Source of the DNA: Streptomyces cylindrosporus
GTDB taxonomy: Bacteria; Actinomycetota; Actinomycetes; Streptomycetales; Streptomycetaceae
DNA: 64,000 bases
Assembly: GCF_022698165.1 (NCBI RefSeq)
Contig: NZ_JALDAY010000020.1
Coordinates: 62,001-126,000, forward strand
Direction: 5' to 3'
Below are positions 24,575-33,047 of this stretch, in pieces. Both the position numbers and the translations under genes were made by a program. Every line of letters begins with the position of its first letter. Within the stretch, counting starts at the first letter, position 1. The notes below the pieces were generated by a model. It searched no databases and had not been told where the DNA came from. It saw only the letters and a program-made list of their open reading frames with translations.

Positions 24575-26146
24575 GTGCCCGCAACGGAATCCAGCGCTGC
24601 AGCCGTACCGGGAGCAGGCGCCCTCCCGCCAGGGGCGGCACAGGTCACCGACCACTGTGCACAGGTCACGGGCCACTGTGCACAGGTCACCGGCCACTGG
24701 TCCTCCGACACCGCCGCGGACGACTTCACCGTGGAGAATCCCGCGAACGGCAGCCTGCTGGCAGTCGTCCGGGGCGCAGGCCCGAAACAGGTCGACGAGG
24801 CCGTCCGGGCCGCTCATGCCGCCCAGCCGGCATGGCGGGCGGTCACGCCACGCCGCCGAGGCGAGTACCTGCGGCAGATCGCCGCCGCGCTGCGCGAAGA
24901 CCTCGACGGCATCGCCGCCGTCGAGTCCCGCGAGAACGGCAAGCCGCTCAGCCAGGCCAGGTTCGACGTCCTCTCCGCCGCCACGGTCTTCGACCTGTTC
25001 GGCTCGCTCGGCGAGGCGATCCCCGGGTCCGTGCGGGACGCGGGCGGCATCCTCGACATCACGACGCTGGAGCCGTACGGCGTGATCGGCGCCATCCTGC
25101 CGTTCAACTGGCCGCCGATCGTCACCGCCGGCAAGACGGCCGCCGCTCTGGTGGTGGGGAACACGGTCGTGGTCAAGCCGCCGGAGCAGGCACCGCTGTC
25201 GGTCCTGCGCATGTTCGAGCTGATCGAGCCGATCCTGCCGCCCGACGTCGTCCGCGTGGTGCCGGGCACGGGCACGGCGGGCGCCGCACTCGCCGGGCAC
25301 CCCTTGATCGGCAAGATCTCGTTCACGGGGGCGCCCACCACGGGCGCGAAGGTGATCAAGACGGCGGCCGACAACCTGACACCCACCCTCATGGAGCTGG
25401 GCGGGAAGAACCCGTTCATCGTCTTCGACGACGCGGACATCGCCTCGGCGGTGCGCTGGGCACTGGAGGGCGGCTACTACAACCAGGGCGAGGCGTGCAC
25501 GGCGGCCTCCCGGGTGCTCGTACAGGCAGGCGTCCACGACGAGTTCGCCGAGCGGCTCGGGGAGGCGGTGCGGCGACTACGGGTCGGAGACGGGGCCGAT
25601 CCGGCCACCGACGTCGGGCCCCTGGTCACCGAGGCACACCGGGAGAGGGTCGTCGGCTACATCGGGATCGGTGAGCAGGAGGGCGCGGTGATCGCCGCCC
25701 AGGCGGCCCTCCCGTCGGCCCCGGAGCTGGCGGGCGGCTACTTCGCGCCTCCCACCCTGTTCACCGGCGTGACTCGGGACATGCGTATCGCCAACGAGGA
25801 GATCTTCGGCCCCGTGGTGTCCCTCATCCGCTTCGACGACGAGGACGAGGCCGTGAGCATCGCCAACGGCACGGATTTCGGGCTCGTAGGAGCGGTGTTC
25901 ACGGCGAACGCCGAACGTCTGGTCCGAGTCGCCAAAGCAATCAGCGCAAGCGTCATGTTCCTCAACCACTACAGCCGAGCCGGCCTGTTCGGCACCCCCT
26001 TCGGCGGCACCAAGCACAGCGGCTACGGCCGCCTGCACGCCCAGCAGACCCTCACCGAATTCGCCCACACCAAAACCCTCCGCCTCCCCACAGGCACGGA
26101 ACCCATCACCACCCTCGACTTCTTCGCGTCCCACGCCTTCGACTGA
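24575..26146 (+). CDS. Aldehyde dehydrogenase with repeat-bearing N-terminal extension
   Basis: 523 aa, NAD(P)-dependent aldehyde oxidation. Motifs: PFNWPPIVTAGKTAAALVVG, KPPEQAPLS, FTGAPTTGAKV, the general-base Glu in MELGGKNP, nucleophile Cys308 in GEACTAAS, and EEIFGPVVSLI. GTG at 24575 is chosen because AAGGAG lies 7 nt before it. Residues 22-42 are three copies of a heptad-like AQVT(D/G)H(C/W) unit, not part of the family. The earlier in-frame start at 24530 lacks a good ribosome site. Last gene of the operon under the TetR-type repressor. Confidence 0.93.
   Translation: MPATESSAAAVPGAGALPPGAAQVTDHCAQVTGHCAQVTGHWSSDTAADDFTVENPANGSLLAVVRGAGPKQVDEAVRAAHAAQPAWRAVTPRRRGEYLRQIAAALREDLDGIAAVESRENGKPLSQARFDVLSAATVFDLFGSLGEAIPGSVRDAGGILDITTLEPYGVIGAILPFNWPPIVTAGKTAAALVVGNTVVVKPPEQAPLSVLRMFELIEPILPPDVVRVVPGTGTAGAALAGHPLIGKISFTGAPTTGAKVIKTAADNLTPTLMELGGKNPFIVFDDADIASAVRWALEGGYYNQGEACTAASRVLVQAGVHDEFAERLGEAVRRLRVGDGADPATDVGPLVTEAHRERVVGYIGIGEQEGAVIAAQAALPSAPELAGGYFAPPTLFTGVTRDMRIANEEIFGPVVSLIRFDDEDEAVSIANGTDFGLVGAVFTANAERLVRVAKAISASVMFLNHYSRAGLFGTPFGGTKHSGYGRLHAQQTLTEFAHTKTLRLPTGTEPITTLDFFASHAFD
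24638..24700. repeat. 21-bp tandem repeat inside ALDH gene, three units
   Basis: Units at 24638-24658, 24659-24679 and 24680-24700, each encoding AQVTxHx with only three base changes. The period is a multiple of three, so the frame is kept. Looks like a recent in-frame expansion in a non-catalytic extension. Confidence 0.85.
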
Positions 26147-26728
26147 CCACAATCCGGCAACGAGACCACTGTCGGGGCTGTTTCACCTGATCAGGGCTGG
26201 GGTGCGGCGATTACGGTTGGTATCGAGTCGTCCGGACCAGCAATTGACGTCCTTCAGGCAGCAGCCGGAGCAGTTCCGGAGGGCACTTGGGCCGGGTCGG
26301 CATCATCTCGGCCCAACTTTCACGAGGCAGAGTGGCGGCACAGTACGTCGTCTAAGGTGAGTGACTTCCGGTAGGAGCGGGCCGCGACCCGATGCCCTGC
26401 GGGGCGCCGAGGGAGGCCATGCGTCGGCCTGGCAATGCGGGGACGGGGTCGGTGACGAGCGGCATGATGGTGGCGACCAGTTCCTTCGCCCGTCGGTTCT
26501 CCTCCCACGCGTAATGGCTGGAGGATGAGTAGCTGTCTGCACCGGACCGGGCGGACAGCGCCCGTCAGGTGTCCTGCACTTCGGAGAGATGCACGAGGAG
26601 CGCGTCCAACCAGCCGCGACCGGGTACCGAGGGCGCCACGCGTTCTCCTGGGACGCGGCCGCCGGCTCCTCTGAGAACAGGCGAGGGTGCCATGCGGTGG
26701 CGCACGGCATCCCCTGATGCGGAGTGGG
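26147..26728. other. Gene-poor interval with decayed coding sequence
   Basis: 582 bp with no intact gene. On the minus strand two stretches read like protein (WLDALLVHLSEVQDT then, past an in-frame TGA, ENRRAKELVATIMPLVTD; and further on MMPTRPKCPPELLRLLPEG ending in a stop near 26203). The broken frame suggests one or two dead genes of unknown family. Base composition is less regular than in the neighbours. Confidence 0.4.
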
Positions 26729-27265
26729 TCAGGATTGGTTCGGTTCAGCTGAATCGCTGGTGCACGCGAGTTGGGCGTCGATCTCTTCGGCGGTCATGGG
26801 GCCGTTGCTGGTCCAGAACTGCCCTGTCTTCAACTTTGCCTTGGACACCTTGCGCGGGCTGAAGACATCGCCGTACCCGTCTCCTGTGGAGAATATGTAG
26901 TCCACTTCGACGTTGCGAGGGACGGCGGACTCGGCCGGTTTCGGGGCGTGATGCGCGAACCCCTCTCCCGTCCAAAGTCTGGCGATACCTTCCCTCGCTG
27001 ACGGTGTAGTGGGATCGGAGGCCCACCACAGGAGGCGCGGGTTGTCGCTTGTGTCGTCGAAGTCCGTGACCTCCACACGCCGTAGCTTGTCGGTCGAGCA
27101 GCGGGACACCTTGACGACGAACGTGCTGCCTTCGGCTCTTACGCCGTTGACGGGAGTGTCCTCCGGGTCGGATGGCCCCAGAACGCACCCGGCCGCCAGC
27201 AGTGAGGTCGAGGCGAGGACCACCGGAAGGCCGGTTCGGAACCGTCTGTGGATCACAGGTGACAT
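26729..27265 (-). CDS. Putative lipoprotein
   Basis: 178 aa. ATG at 27265 starts MSPVIHRRFRTGLP and a lipoprotein signal ending in the lipobox LLAAGC (Cys at about 27). The mature domain has SRCSTDKLRRVEVTDF and a late Cys (QLACTSD). GGGAGG is 12 nt upstream. The frame is open further back to 27739, but those codons lie across a restriction-gene fossil and are not credible. Function unknown; exported and membrane-anchored by prediction. Confidence 0.75.
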   Translation of the reverse strand: MSPVIHRRFRTGLPVVLASTSLLAAGCVLGPSDPEDTPVNGVRAEGSTFVVKVSRCSTDKLRRVEVTDFDDTSDNPRLLWWASDPTTPSAREGIARLWTGEGFAHHAPKPAESAVPRNVEVDYIFSTGDGYGDVFSPRKVSKAKLKTGQFWTSNGPMTAEEIDAQLACTSDSAEPNQS

Positions 27266-27450
27266 TGCTTCGCGTAACCTCCCCCACCGCAGATTGGCCT
27301 GGCGTTCGAATCGGTTGTGGCAGGGATTACTCCCCGCACGGATGTACCGGAAGATGAATCCCAGGCCGTAGCGACGCCACTGCCGGACGTGGATCCTTCC
27401 GTCCCGGAGCCTGGCCCTGCTCGTCTTGATGTAAGTGAGTAGGTTGACCC

Positions 27451-27650
27451 CTAGCTTCCGCACCCGGTGCCCGGGCTGCCAGTACCGTTTTCGGTCAGCA
27501 CTTCCCACAACCTGTTGCTCACCAGGTGGTGGAAGGGATAGGCGGGCGCGGTCGTGCGCTGCGGACCGTACTCCACCAGCGGTTGTACAGCAGCAGCAAT
27601 GGCTCGTGCGGCGCCCGCACCCCGTCTCGGCTCCGCTACCCCAGTGAAGC
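27451..27650 (-). pseudogene. Fossil of an McrA-like (sulfur-binding domain) HNH restriction protein
   Basis: On the minus strand one frame gives VRAPHEPLLLLY (from 27620 down), then a shift of frame gives PLVEYGPQRTTAPAYPF-HHLVSNRLWEVLTENG before a stop at 27451-27453. APHKPLLLLYAL, EFGPP and PYPFxxLxxDGxWEV are, as I remember, the N-terminal signatures of Streptomyces ScoMcrA-type endonucleases that read phosphorothioate DNA. Only about 60 codons remain and they are in two frames, with no HNH part nearby. A degraded fragment; the family match is from memory. Confidence 0.65.
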
Positions 27651-27675
27651 CTCGCGTGCATCATGTTGGCCGGGC

Positions 27676-29307
27676 TCAAGCCCCTCCTGCACCTGAGAAG
27701 GTGGTACTCCCTTCGCCTCCGCGCCGTCCGGCCCGCCATTCCAGTGCCTGGGGTTCCTCGGTGAACTCGATCAGATGCTGTCCGGCGAACCGTTGCAGTG
27801 CGTCCCGCACCTCCGCCGGGGTGGCATAGAAGAACTCCTTACGACTGTTGACCTGGTTGACCCGTCGAGAGGCGAACTGACGGTGAAGTTCCGTCTCCAG
27901 GCCGACCGCGTCCTTGCTGAAGATCAGCGCATGGACGTCGAAGCGGAACGGAACGGCCGCCCCACTCAACTCGTAGACTCGCTCCAGTGGTTCGAGTCGT
28001 CGCGTCATGCCGATCTTCACCATGCGGTCGCCGAAGGCTCCGATGTTCGAGATGACGTACACGTAGCCGGCGCGAATGTTCGCCGCGCGGGACTCGACGT
28101 CCTGCAGAGCGTCCTCGATCTCGGCCAGCTTGGCCTGCATCTCCGCGACGCCCGCCTCGTCACCGCGCTCGCGCAGGCGTTCAAGTGTCGCCTGATAGTG
28201 GCCGAGTTCCTTGTTCAGCTTCTCGCGCTGCCGGTCGAGTTCGCGCTGGACCGCGGCCTCCTCACGCTCCCGGGCGCGCACCTCGCGCTGGGCTTCCTTC
28301 TCCTCTTCCTTCTTCTGCAGGAAGTCGGCGGTGAGCTCCAACTCCCTTACGCGCGCGTTGTGGTATTCGTCGGTGATCCGGATGTGCATGGTGGCGCCCA
28401 GCCGGGCGATCGTCTCGCGGCTTTTGTAGAGGCGGTCCACGAGGGAGCTCAGCCGGTGCGGTCGCATGGACCGCACGGCGTAGTCGGCCTCGGCGTTGTA
28501 GGCGCGCAGCATGAGCTTGGAGAAGTCGCGGACCATCTTCTGGCCCTCGCGCTTGGAGCCGTTGACTGTCCAGTCCGTGGCTGCCTGGACAGCGCGGCCC
28601 GCACGGGCGAGCGTCTTGATCTCGTTCTGCAGCGTGTCGAGCCGGCTGCGATAGGCGATCGCGTCGTGCAGCGCATGCCGGTAGGAGTAAATCCCAGCTT
28701 CCTGCAGCATGGCGGTCTCGTCGGCGTTGACGATCCGGCCCTGTAGTTCGGCCAGTCGCCGCTCGGCGTCGGAGACGTCCGCGCGGTGCCGGTCCGCCTC
28801 CTTGCGTGCGCGTTCGGTCTCCTTCGCGGTCCGGCGTGCGTCGTCGAGGATCTCCTTCGCCGTCTCGCGTGCGTCCTTGAGGATCCCCTCGGCCTCCTCG
28901 GCGGCTTCGGCGGACGCCTTCTCGCGCAGCGCGGTCGCCTCCGCCTCGACTTGCCGTACGAGGCCCGCGACTTGCACTGCATCCAGGCCCTGTGTCCGTG
29001 CGATCCACGCCCGCAACTCGTCGGCCTCGGACACGACATCCGCCCGACGCCGCCCGAACAGCCCGCCTTTCCGAGGCGTCGGCACAGCGGTCGTACTCCC
29101 GGGAGCGGGTGTGGCTGGTACAGCAGAGGCTCCGGTGGCAGGGCCGACGCCGAGGGTGTCAGGAGTGGAACCGGCCTCCGGGACCCATAACTGCCATCCG
29201 TCGGGCATCGAGGGCCACGAGGGGTCGGGCCGCCAGTCCGGCGGCGGCATCCATCCCGCGGGTGGCGTAGGCCAACCCGGCGGCGGATTGAAGCGGTAAG
29301 TACTCAT
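27676..29307 (-). CDS. DUF4041 / T5orf172 GIY-YIG nuclease-like protein
   Basis: 543 aa. The N-terminus is Pro/Trp-rich (FNPPPGWPTPPAGWMPPPDW, 5-24). A long coiled coil runs about 90-200 (EAEATALREKASAEAAEEAE and similar). The DUF4041 core at about 205-330 has YSYRHALHDAIAYRSRL and RAYNAEADYAVRSMRP. A second charged coiled coil (335-420) comes before a C-terminal GIY-YIG/T5orf172 module (YVYVISNIGAFGDRMVKIG, then MTRRLEPLERVYELS, ETELHRQFASRRVN). The module is common in phage and mobile DNA. ATG 29307 was chosen over 29343 since MSTYRFNPPPGW is the usual beginning and GGGGTGGGGA precedes it. Possible role in DNA processing; not proven. Confidence 0.88.
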   Translation of the reverse strand: MSTYRFNPPPGWPTPPAGWMPPPDWRPDPSWPSMPDGWQLWVPEAGSTPDTLGVGPATGASAVPATPAPGSTTAVPTPRKGGLFGRRRADVVSEADELRAWIARTQGLDAVQVAGLVRQVEAEATALREKASAEAAEEAEGILKDARETAKEILDDARRTAKETERARKEADRHRADVSDAERRLAELQGRIVNADETAMLQEAGIYSYRHALHDAIAYRSRLDTLQNEIKTLARAGRAVQAATDWTVNGSKREGQKMVRDFSKLMLRAYNAEADYAVRSMRPHRLSSLVDRLYKSRETIARLGATMHIRITDEYHNARVRELELTADFLQKKEEEKEAQREVRAREREEAAVQRELDRQREKLNKELGHYQATLERLRERGDEAGVAEMQAKLAEIEDALQDVESRAANIRAGYVYVISNIGAFGDRMVKIGMTRRLEPLERVYELSGAAVPFRFDVHALIFSKDAVGLETELHRQFASRRVNQVNSRKEFFYATPAEVRDALQRFAGQHLIEFTEEPQALEWRAGRRGGEGSTTFSGAGGA

Positions 29308-29472
29308 TCCCCACCCCCTCGCCCCTGAGGCTCCCCAGCCCACAGGGCACCGGACAATCCCGGCGAACGTAGAGTGACATTCTCTTGCTGATCAGCCGTC
29401 CGATCGCCTGCTCGTTCCACCTCGTGATGATCTTGTGACTTAAAGTAAGGAAGGGTTGTGATGCGCACTGGG

Positions 29473-30045
29473 CTATGTCAAACCTGGTGATGAGGAGCTT
29501 GCGCTGGTAGTTGTGAAGGCGCTTTGGTCCTTGGTGGCCGCAGCGAGCACGTCATCGCCGTCGGTGATCGCGCGGCTCCGCGCCAGGCGGATGCAGTTCC
29601 ACTCGGTATCGTCCTCACCAGTCACCCGGAGCAGGCCCAGGAAGAAGTCGCCCTTCGCCCGCCTGCTGTACATCAGGTGATACTCCTCCAGAGCGCACTG
29701 CCGGGCCGCGTCGAACGCCCTGCGATACCGAGCCCGTTCCTCGGCGCCGGGGCCCGTGATCCGAAGGAATCGTCCGGCCTTCTGCACTTGCGCGATGAGC
29801 GTCGGCCCGACGGCTGCTGGCGACGGGCTCGGAGGTTTCACGGCATCTTTCGATACAGGCTTCGTCTCCGTCGCAGGATCGGCGTCCTGCGGAGGGTCAG
29901 CGGCAACCGGCGTCTCGGCTTCAGACGCCACGGCGCGAGGCGGGCGTGGAGCCAGTTCCGGACGGTCGGGATGATGCCCGTGCTCCAGGTGGAACCGCCC
30001 CGCGTCAGTGATCTCCGCCTGCCCTCTCCCCTTCTTCCTGGGCAT
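29473..30045 (-). CDS. Hypothetical protein
   Basis: 190 aa from ATG 30045 (MPRKKGRGQAEITDAGRF). Residues 1-30 are basic, 30-90 is a Pro/Ala/Asp linker, and about 92-185 is a compact domain (LIAQVQKAGRFLRITGPG, ARYRRAFDAARQCALEEYHL, GLLRVTGEDDTEWNCIRLA). The C-terminus is a Ser/Thr run. No family recognised. It is the last chromosomal gene before the integrated element; a TTG 9 bp upstream is a less likely start. Confidence 0.6.
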   Translation of the reverse strand: MPRKKGRGQAEITDAGRFHLEHGHHPDRPELAPRPPRAVASEAETPVAADPPQDADPATETKPVSKDAVKPPSPSPAAVGPTLIAQVQKAGRFLRITGPGAEERARYRRAFDAARQCALEEYHLMYSRRAKGDFFLGLLRVTGEDDTEWNCIRLARSRAITDGDDVLAAATKDQSAFTTTSASSSSPGLT

Positions 30046-30206
30046 GGCCACCAAGCCCCGGTCCCTGGGCGCGCGAGCCGTGACGACAAGCTCGGGACTA
30101 CGCCCGCGCCAAGAGGAGTCAGAAGGACACTCGTCGGGGAGCAGTCGGGAGCCGAATCCCGAAGATCACACCAGGTTGGCTCCCAAAAGAGCGTCACAAA
30201 GCACGT

Positions 30207-30240
30207 CAGGCCCAGTTCTGATCTCTCAGAACTGGGCCTG
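30207..30240. terminator. Host terminator of the interrupted tRNA-Pro
   Basis: CAGGCCCAGTTCTGA (30207-30221), loop TCTC, TCAGAACTGGGCCTG (30226-30240), a perfect 15-bp stem, 14 bp outside attL. Before insertion it stood just downstream of tRNA-Pro. The element has its own similar hairpin at 50671-50714. Confidence 0.85.
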
Positions 30241-30254
30241 ACCTGGTGTTTCGG

Positions 30255-30299
30255 CTGTCGGGGTGGCGGGATTTGAACCCACGACCTCTTCGTCCCGAA
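30255..30299. repeat. attL core (45-bp direct repeat)
   Basis: Identical to 50723-50767. It contains the T-arm and anticodon-arm 3' half of tRNA-Pro but no 5' half, so it is a tRNA remnant and not a gene. Sequence diverges right after 30299 (T here, C at 50768). Confidence 0.97.
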
Positions 30300-30398
30300 T
30301 TAGGCCCTGGGAGATGATCTACCTGCGCTTCAAGCCAAATGTGCAGGTCAGGGTGTCGGAGAGCGTTGGCCTCCGTCGGTGCCCCAGAGCCCTGATTG

Positions 30399-30424
30399 CA
30401 AGATCATCTCCAGGATTTCTCCAG
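30399..30424 (+). promoter_or_regulatory. Candidate integrase arm-type site, left
   Basis: A 26-bp sequence with CTCCAGGATTTCTCCAG matches 50630-50655 at 25 of 26 positions, in the same orientation, 100 bp inside attL. Its twin is 68 bp inside attR. Two matching sites flanking the joined att core in the circle fit arm binding by the integrase or Xis. Confidence 0.65.
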
Positions 30425-30585
30425 GGCGGCGTTCGCATCACCGCGCAGCGGTTGGCCAACGACGGGTTCGCCCAATGCTGGCCTTGTGCGAAGGTCGTCT
30501 CGCGCTCGTGCATCCATGCCTGTGTCTTCGGCATCATCGGCGGATAGGTAGTGATGGATGCCAAATCGGAGAGGGAAGCCATCAG

Positions 30586-31809
30586 TTGAACGCCGAGCGA
30601 TTCACAGACCTAGCTGGGCAGATGATGCGATCCGCCCTTGACTCCTGGCGCGGCGGGAACCGTCTCTTCGCAGTTCTGCATGCTGGCATGGGCTCCGAGT
30701 TCTGTCTGAAGGCGGTCCTGTGCCACCACGACCCGCTGTTGATCTCAGCTCATGGGGACCGGGCGCTTCGTTTCCACGTCCTTGGCTTCGCGGGGGAGAA
30801 GGGAGTCAGACCGCTGGAGCAAGCTCGAACGATCGGCATGGCCGAGGCGTTCAGAGATGCAGAGGTCGTGATGCAGGGCCGTATGCCTGTGACGCTCGAC
30901 GCGTTCACGCCAGTGATGGAGGCCCGCAATGGCATCGCTCACCTGGCCCACCACAACCCAGCAACCGCTGAGCATGTGGTGTCAACGGCCCTCCAGGTAG
31001 CTGAGGCTGTCCGGAAGGAGCTCGACACGCCTGCTGCTGACTTCTGGAAGGGGTACGCCCGTGCATTCCATGATCTCAGCAAGATTGCAGCCATGCCAGC
31101 CACCCCGAAGGTCGGCATGGAGCAAGCCGCCGAAGATCTGGCACAAGCCGAGGCCGAGGAGGCTGCGCGCGCCGCCATGGACGCCGCCAAGAGCACTGCG
31201 GCCACAGCGGTCGATGCGCTCGCCAGGATTCCCCTGTGGGGTGATGCCCTCGGCAACGACGAGGCTGCACGACACGCCTTGAACGTCGCGCATCGCTCCG
31301 TCGTCTCGGCTACCTTGCACACCACCAGCATGCGAGCTCAGCGCGCCGCCGCGAACCTACTTAAGTCGTACGGCTACCTGCCCATGGCCCGGGACAGCGA
31401 GGTGTCAGCGTCCGATGCGGTAGCGGTGAAGACGCTGGTGGCCAGCAGCGTGGAAGGCGCCTTCAAGGACGCTCTCTCGGCAGAGCTGGAGTTCACCCTG
31501 TCGGAGTCGTTGAGTGACGTGGTGTGGCGTCCGCGACCGTACGAGGCTGCTGGATACGGCACCTACCTGTGGCGGTGGGAACCCTGCCCGGCCTGCCCCG
31601 CCTGGGGAGATATGTACGGGTACCTGGAGCACGACGTCTGCGTTGTCGAAGAATGCAACGCTGGCGTCTACTGCGGGGAACATGACGAGGGACCGCCGAC
31701 GACTTCACACGCGCAGGCGTTCGCCTGTCCCGTGTGTTGCCTTGTACTCGATACCGAAGAGGAGTTGGAGGCAGCGCACATGGAGCTCGCTACCAACTAC
31801 GAGGGCTAG
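30586..31809 (+). CDS. HEPN-domain protein with C-terminal zinc fingers (copy 1)
   Basis: 407 aa from TTG 30586, chosen because GAGAGGGA lies 9 nt upstream and because the residues then align one-to-one with copy 2 from its ATG (LNAERF...SALDSW against MDANML...RALNAW). The all-helical N-terminal half carries ARNGIAHLAHH, a HEPN active-site signature (Arg114-x4-His119), after EFCLKAVL. The middle is Ala-rich helical. The C-terminus has Cys clusters CPACPAWGDM, CVVEECNAGVYCGEH and CPVCCLVLD, likely two zinc sites. HEPN proteins with this motif are often RNases in toxin, abortive-infection and CRISPR systems. Catalysis is predicted only. Confidence 0.8.
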   Translation: MNAERFTDLAGQMMRSALDSWRGGNRLFAVLHAGMGSEFCLKAVLCHHDPLLISAHGDRALRFHVLGFAGEKGVRPLEQARTIGMAEAFRDAEVVMQGRMPVTLDAFTPVMEARNGIAHLAHHNPATAEHVVSTALQVAEAVRKELDTPAADFWKGYARAFHDLSKIAAMPATPKVGMEQAAEDLAQAEAEEAARAAMDAAKSTAATAVDALARIPLWGDALGNDEAARHALNVAHRSVVSATLHTTSMRAQRAAANLLKSYGYLPMARDSEVSASDAVAVKTLVASSVEGAFKDALSAELEFTLSESLSDVVWRPRPYEAAGYGTYLWRWEPCPACPAWGDMYGYLEHDVCVVEECNAGVYCGEHDEGPPTTSHAQAFACPVCCLVLDTEEELEAAHMELATNYEG

Positions 31810-31880
31810 GCCTTCACCTGCATCCAGTTAAGAGCACGGGACTTTTCAATGTAGCTCACACGCCCTGGTGGATTACTGCC

Positions 31881-31886
31881 TATACT
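31881..31886 (+). promoter_or_regulatory. Possible -10 element for HEPN copy 2
   Basis: TATACT stands 23 bp before the ATG in an AT-richer 99-bp gap. No good -35 was found at the normal spacing, so copy 2 may also be read from copy 1. Confidence 0.3.
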
Positions 31887-31908
31887 CTGGTCCGCGGGAG
31901 GGGAATAT

Positions 31909-32919
31909 ATGGATGCGAACATGTTGCGTGAGTCGGCATGCAGGCAGATGCGACGGGCTTTGAATGCCTGGTGTCAAGGTGACCACGACATGGCAGCCCT
32001 ACACGGCGGGTTGGCATTCGAGCACATTGTTAAAGCTGGGTTAGCCGCACGTCATCCCTCCCTATTGGCAGATGGCCGCGATTTCGCCACGATGCTTCAC
32101 GCAGCCGGGTTTGGAGATCAGGCCGGCGCTCCGTTGTCTAAAGTGAAAACCCTCGGGGCAGCCGAGGCTTACAAGCGGCTTCGCTCCCTCCTTTCGATAC
32201 CCGTTAGCGAGCGGGACATTGACACTCTTCTCATGGCTCGCAACGGCGTAGCTCACATGGGATTTCACGACGCAACACAGACGGCCGACGCTCTTACACA
32301 AGCAGTGTTGGTAACGGATGCAGTCCTAGATGACATAGGTGAGGGAGAAAGAGATTTCTGGGGTCCATACCGCGATGCGCGGCATGATCTGCTGGTGATG
32401 CAGCAAGACGCCCTAGAAGAGGTTAGACGGCTAGCCGTGCAGGAAGCAGCAGAGGCAGCAGAGTGGGAACGTAATCCACTGAGCGCGTTCATCAAGTCAA
32501 TCAAACCAGCAATCGAGCAGGAACGTGAGATCGCGGAAAAGGTTCTCGCGACGAAGATTCGCTACGCCCAGAAGCTTTTTCGCATATGTAGCACACAGCG
32601 CTTGTATGCGTCCGACATGAAGAGTCTGGCCGGAATGGCGGAGATGCGTAAATGGGCGCGCCCCGGCGAGTGCAATGTGACGCATTCCCGATGTCCAGTG
32701 TGCGGCTACAGGAAGGGTGTTATCCGTTCTCGCATCGGCGAGGATGGAGGCGACGTTATTGACGAGAACGTCCGGGAGTGCTTCGCTGAAATGTTTGACT
32801 GCCCCGTTTGTGGTCTTGAGCTCGATGGCGGTCGGGAGCTTTCCCTCACCGGCCTTCGGATCCATTACTACAAAGACATCGACACCGGCGACACGTTCAC
32901 TCTCCCACTTGGGCTCTGA
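31909..32919 (+). CDS. HEPN-domain protein with C-terminal zinc fingers (copy 2)
   Basis: 336 aa, ATG with GGGAGGGGAA upstream. Same plan as the preceding gene: helical start QMRRALNAW, FEHIVKAGLAARHPSLL, then the HEPN signature ARNGVAHMGFH (Arg111-x4-His116), DFWGPYRDARHDLL shared with DFWKGYARAFHDLS of copy 1, and a C-terminal pair CPVCGYRKG and CPVCGLELDG. Base composition is clearly lower in G+C than the rest of the window, a sign of separate transfer. Tandem divergent paralogues suggest a two-component or hetero-oligomeric system, for example an RNase with its sensor. No known family name. Confidence 0.8.
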   Translation: MDANMLRESACRQMRRALNAWCQGDHDMAALHGGLAFEHIVKAGLAARHPSLLADGRDFATMLHAAGFGDQAGAPLSKVKTLGAAEAYKRLRSLLSIPVSERDIDTLLMARNGVAHMGFHDATQTADALTQAVLVTDAVLDDIGEGERDFWGPYRDARHDLLVMQQDALEEVRRLAVQEAAEAAEWERNPLSAFIKSIKPAIEQEREIAEKVLATKIRYAQKLFRICSTQRLYASDMKSLAGMAEMRKWARPGECNVTHSRCPVCGYRKGVIRSRIGEDGGDVIDENVRECFAEMFDCPVCGLELDGGRELSLTGLRIHYYKDIDTGDTFTLPLGL

Positions 32920-33047
32920 TCCCCTGTGGCAACAGCGCCAAGGCAGCGCTCATGCTCACTGCGCGCAACGCAGGGAGCCGGCGTGTGGTGCCGACATCGG
33001 CTGGAAATCGGGTGCGGGCCCTCCCAAGCGTGGGCACGTACTGTCGC

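Noticed and set aside
26303..26710. 135-codon minus-strand frame
   Set aside because: Composition (Pro/Arg/Ser-rich) looks like a frame shadow. Another frame reads more like protein but has an internal stop.
30255..30299. A second tRNA-Pro gene at the left end
   Set aside because: Only the 3' part is present; the bases after 30299 do not form the anticodon and D arms. It is attL.
32952..33047. N-terminal extension of the GNAT gene
   Set aside because: No ribosome site at 32952 and the added residues look random; ATG 33048 was used instead.
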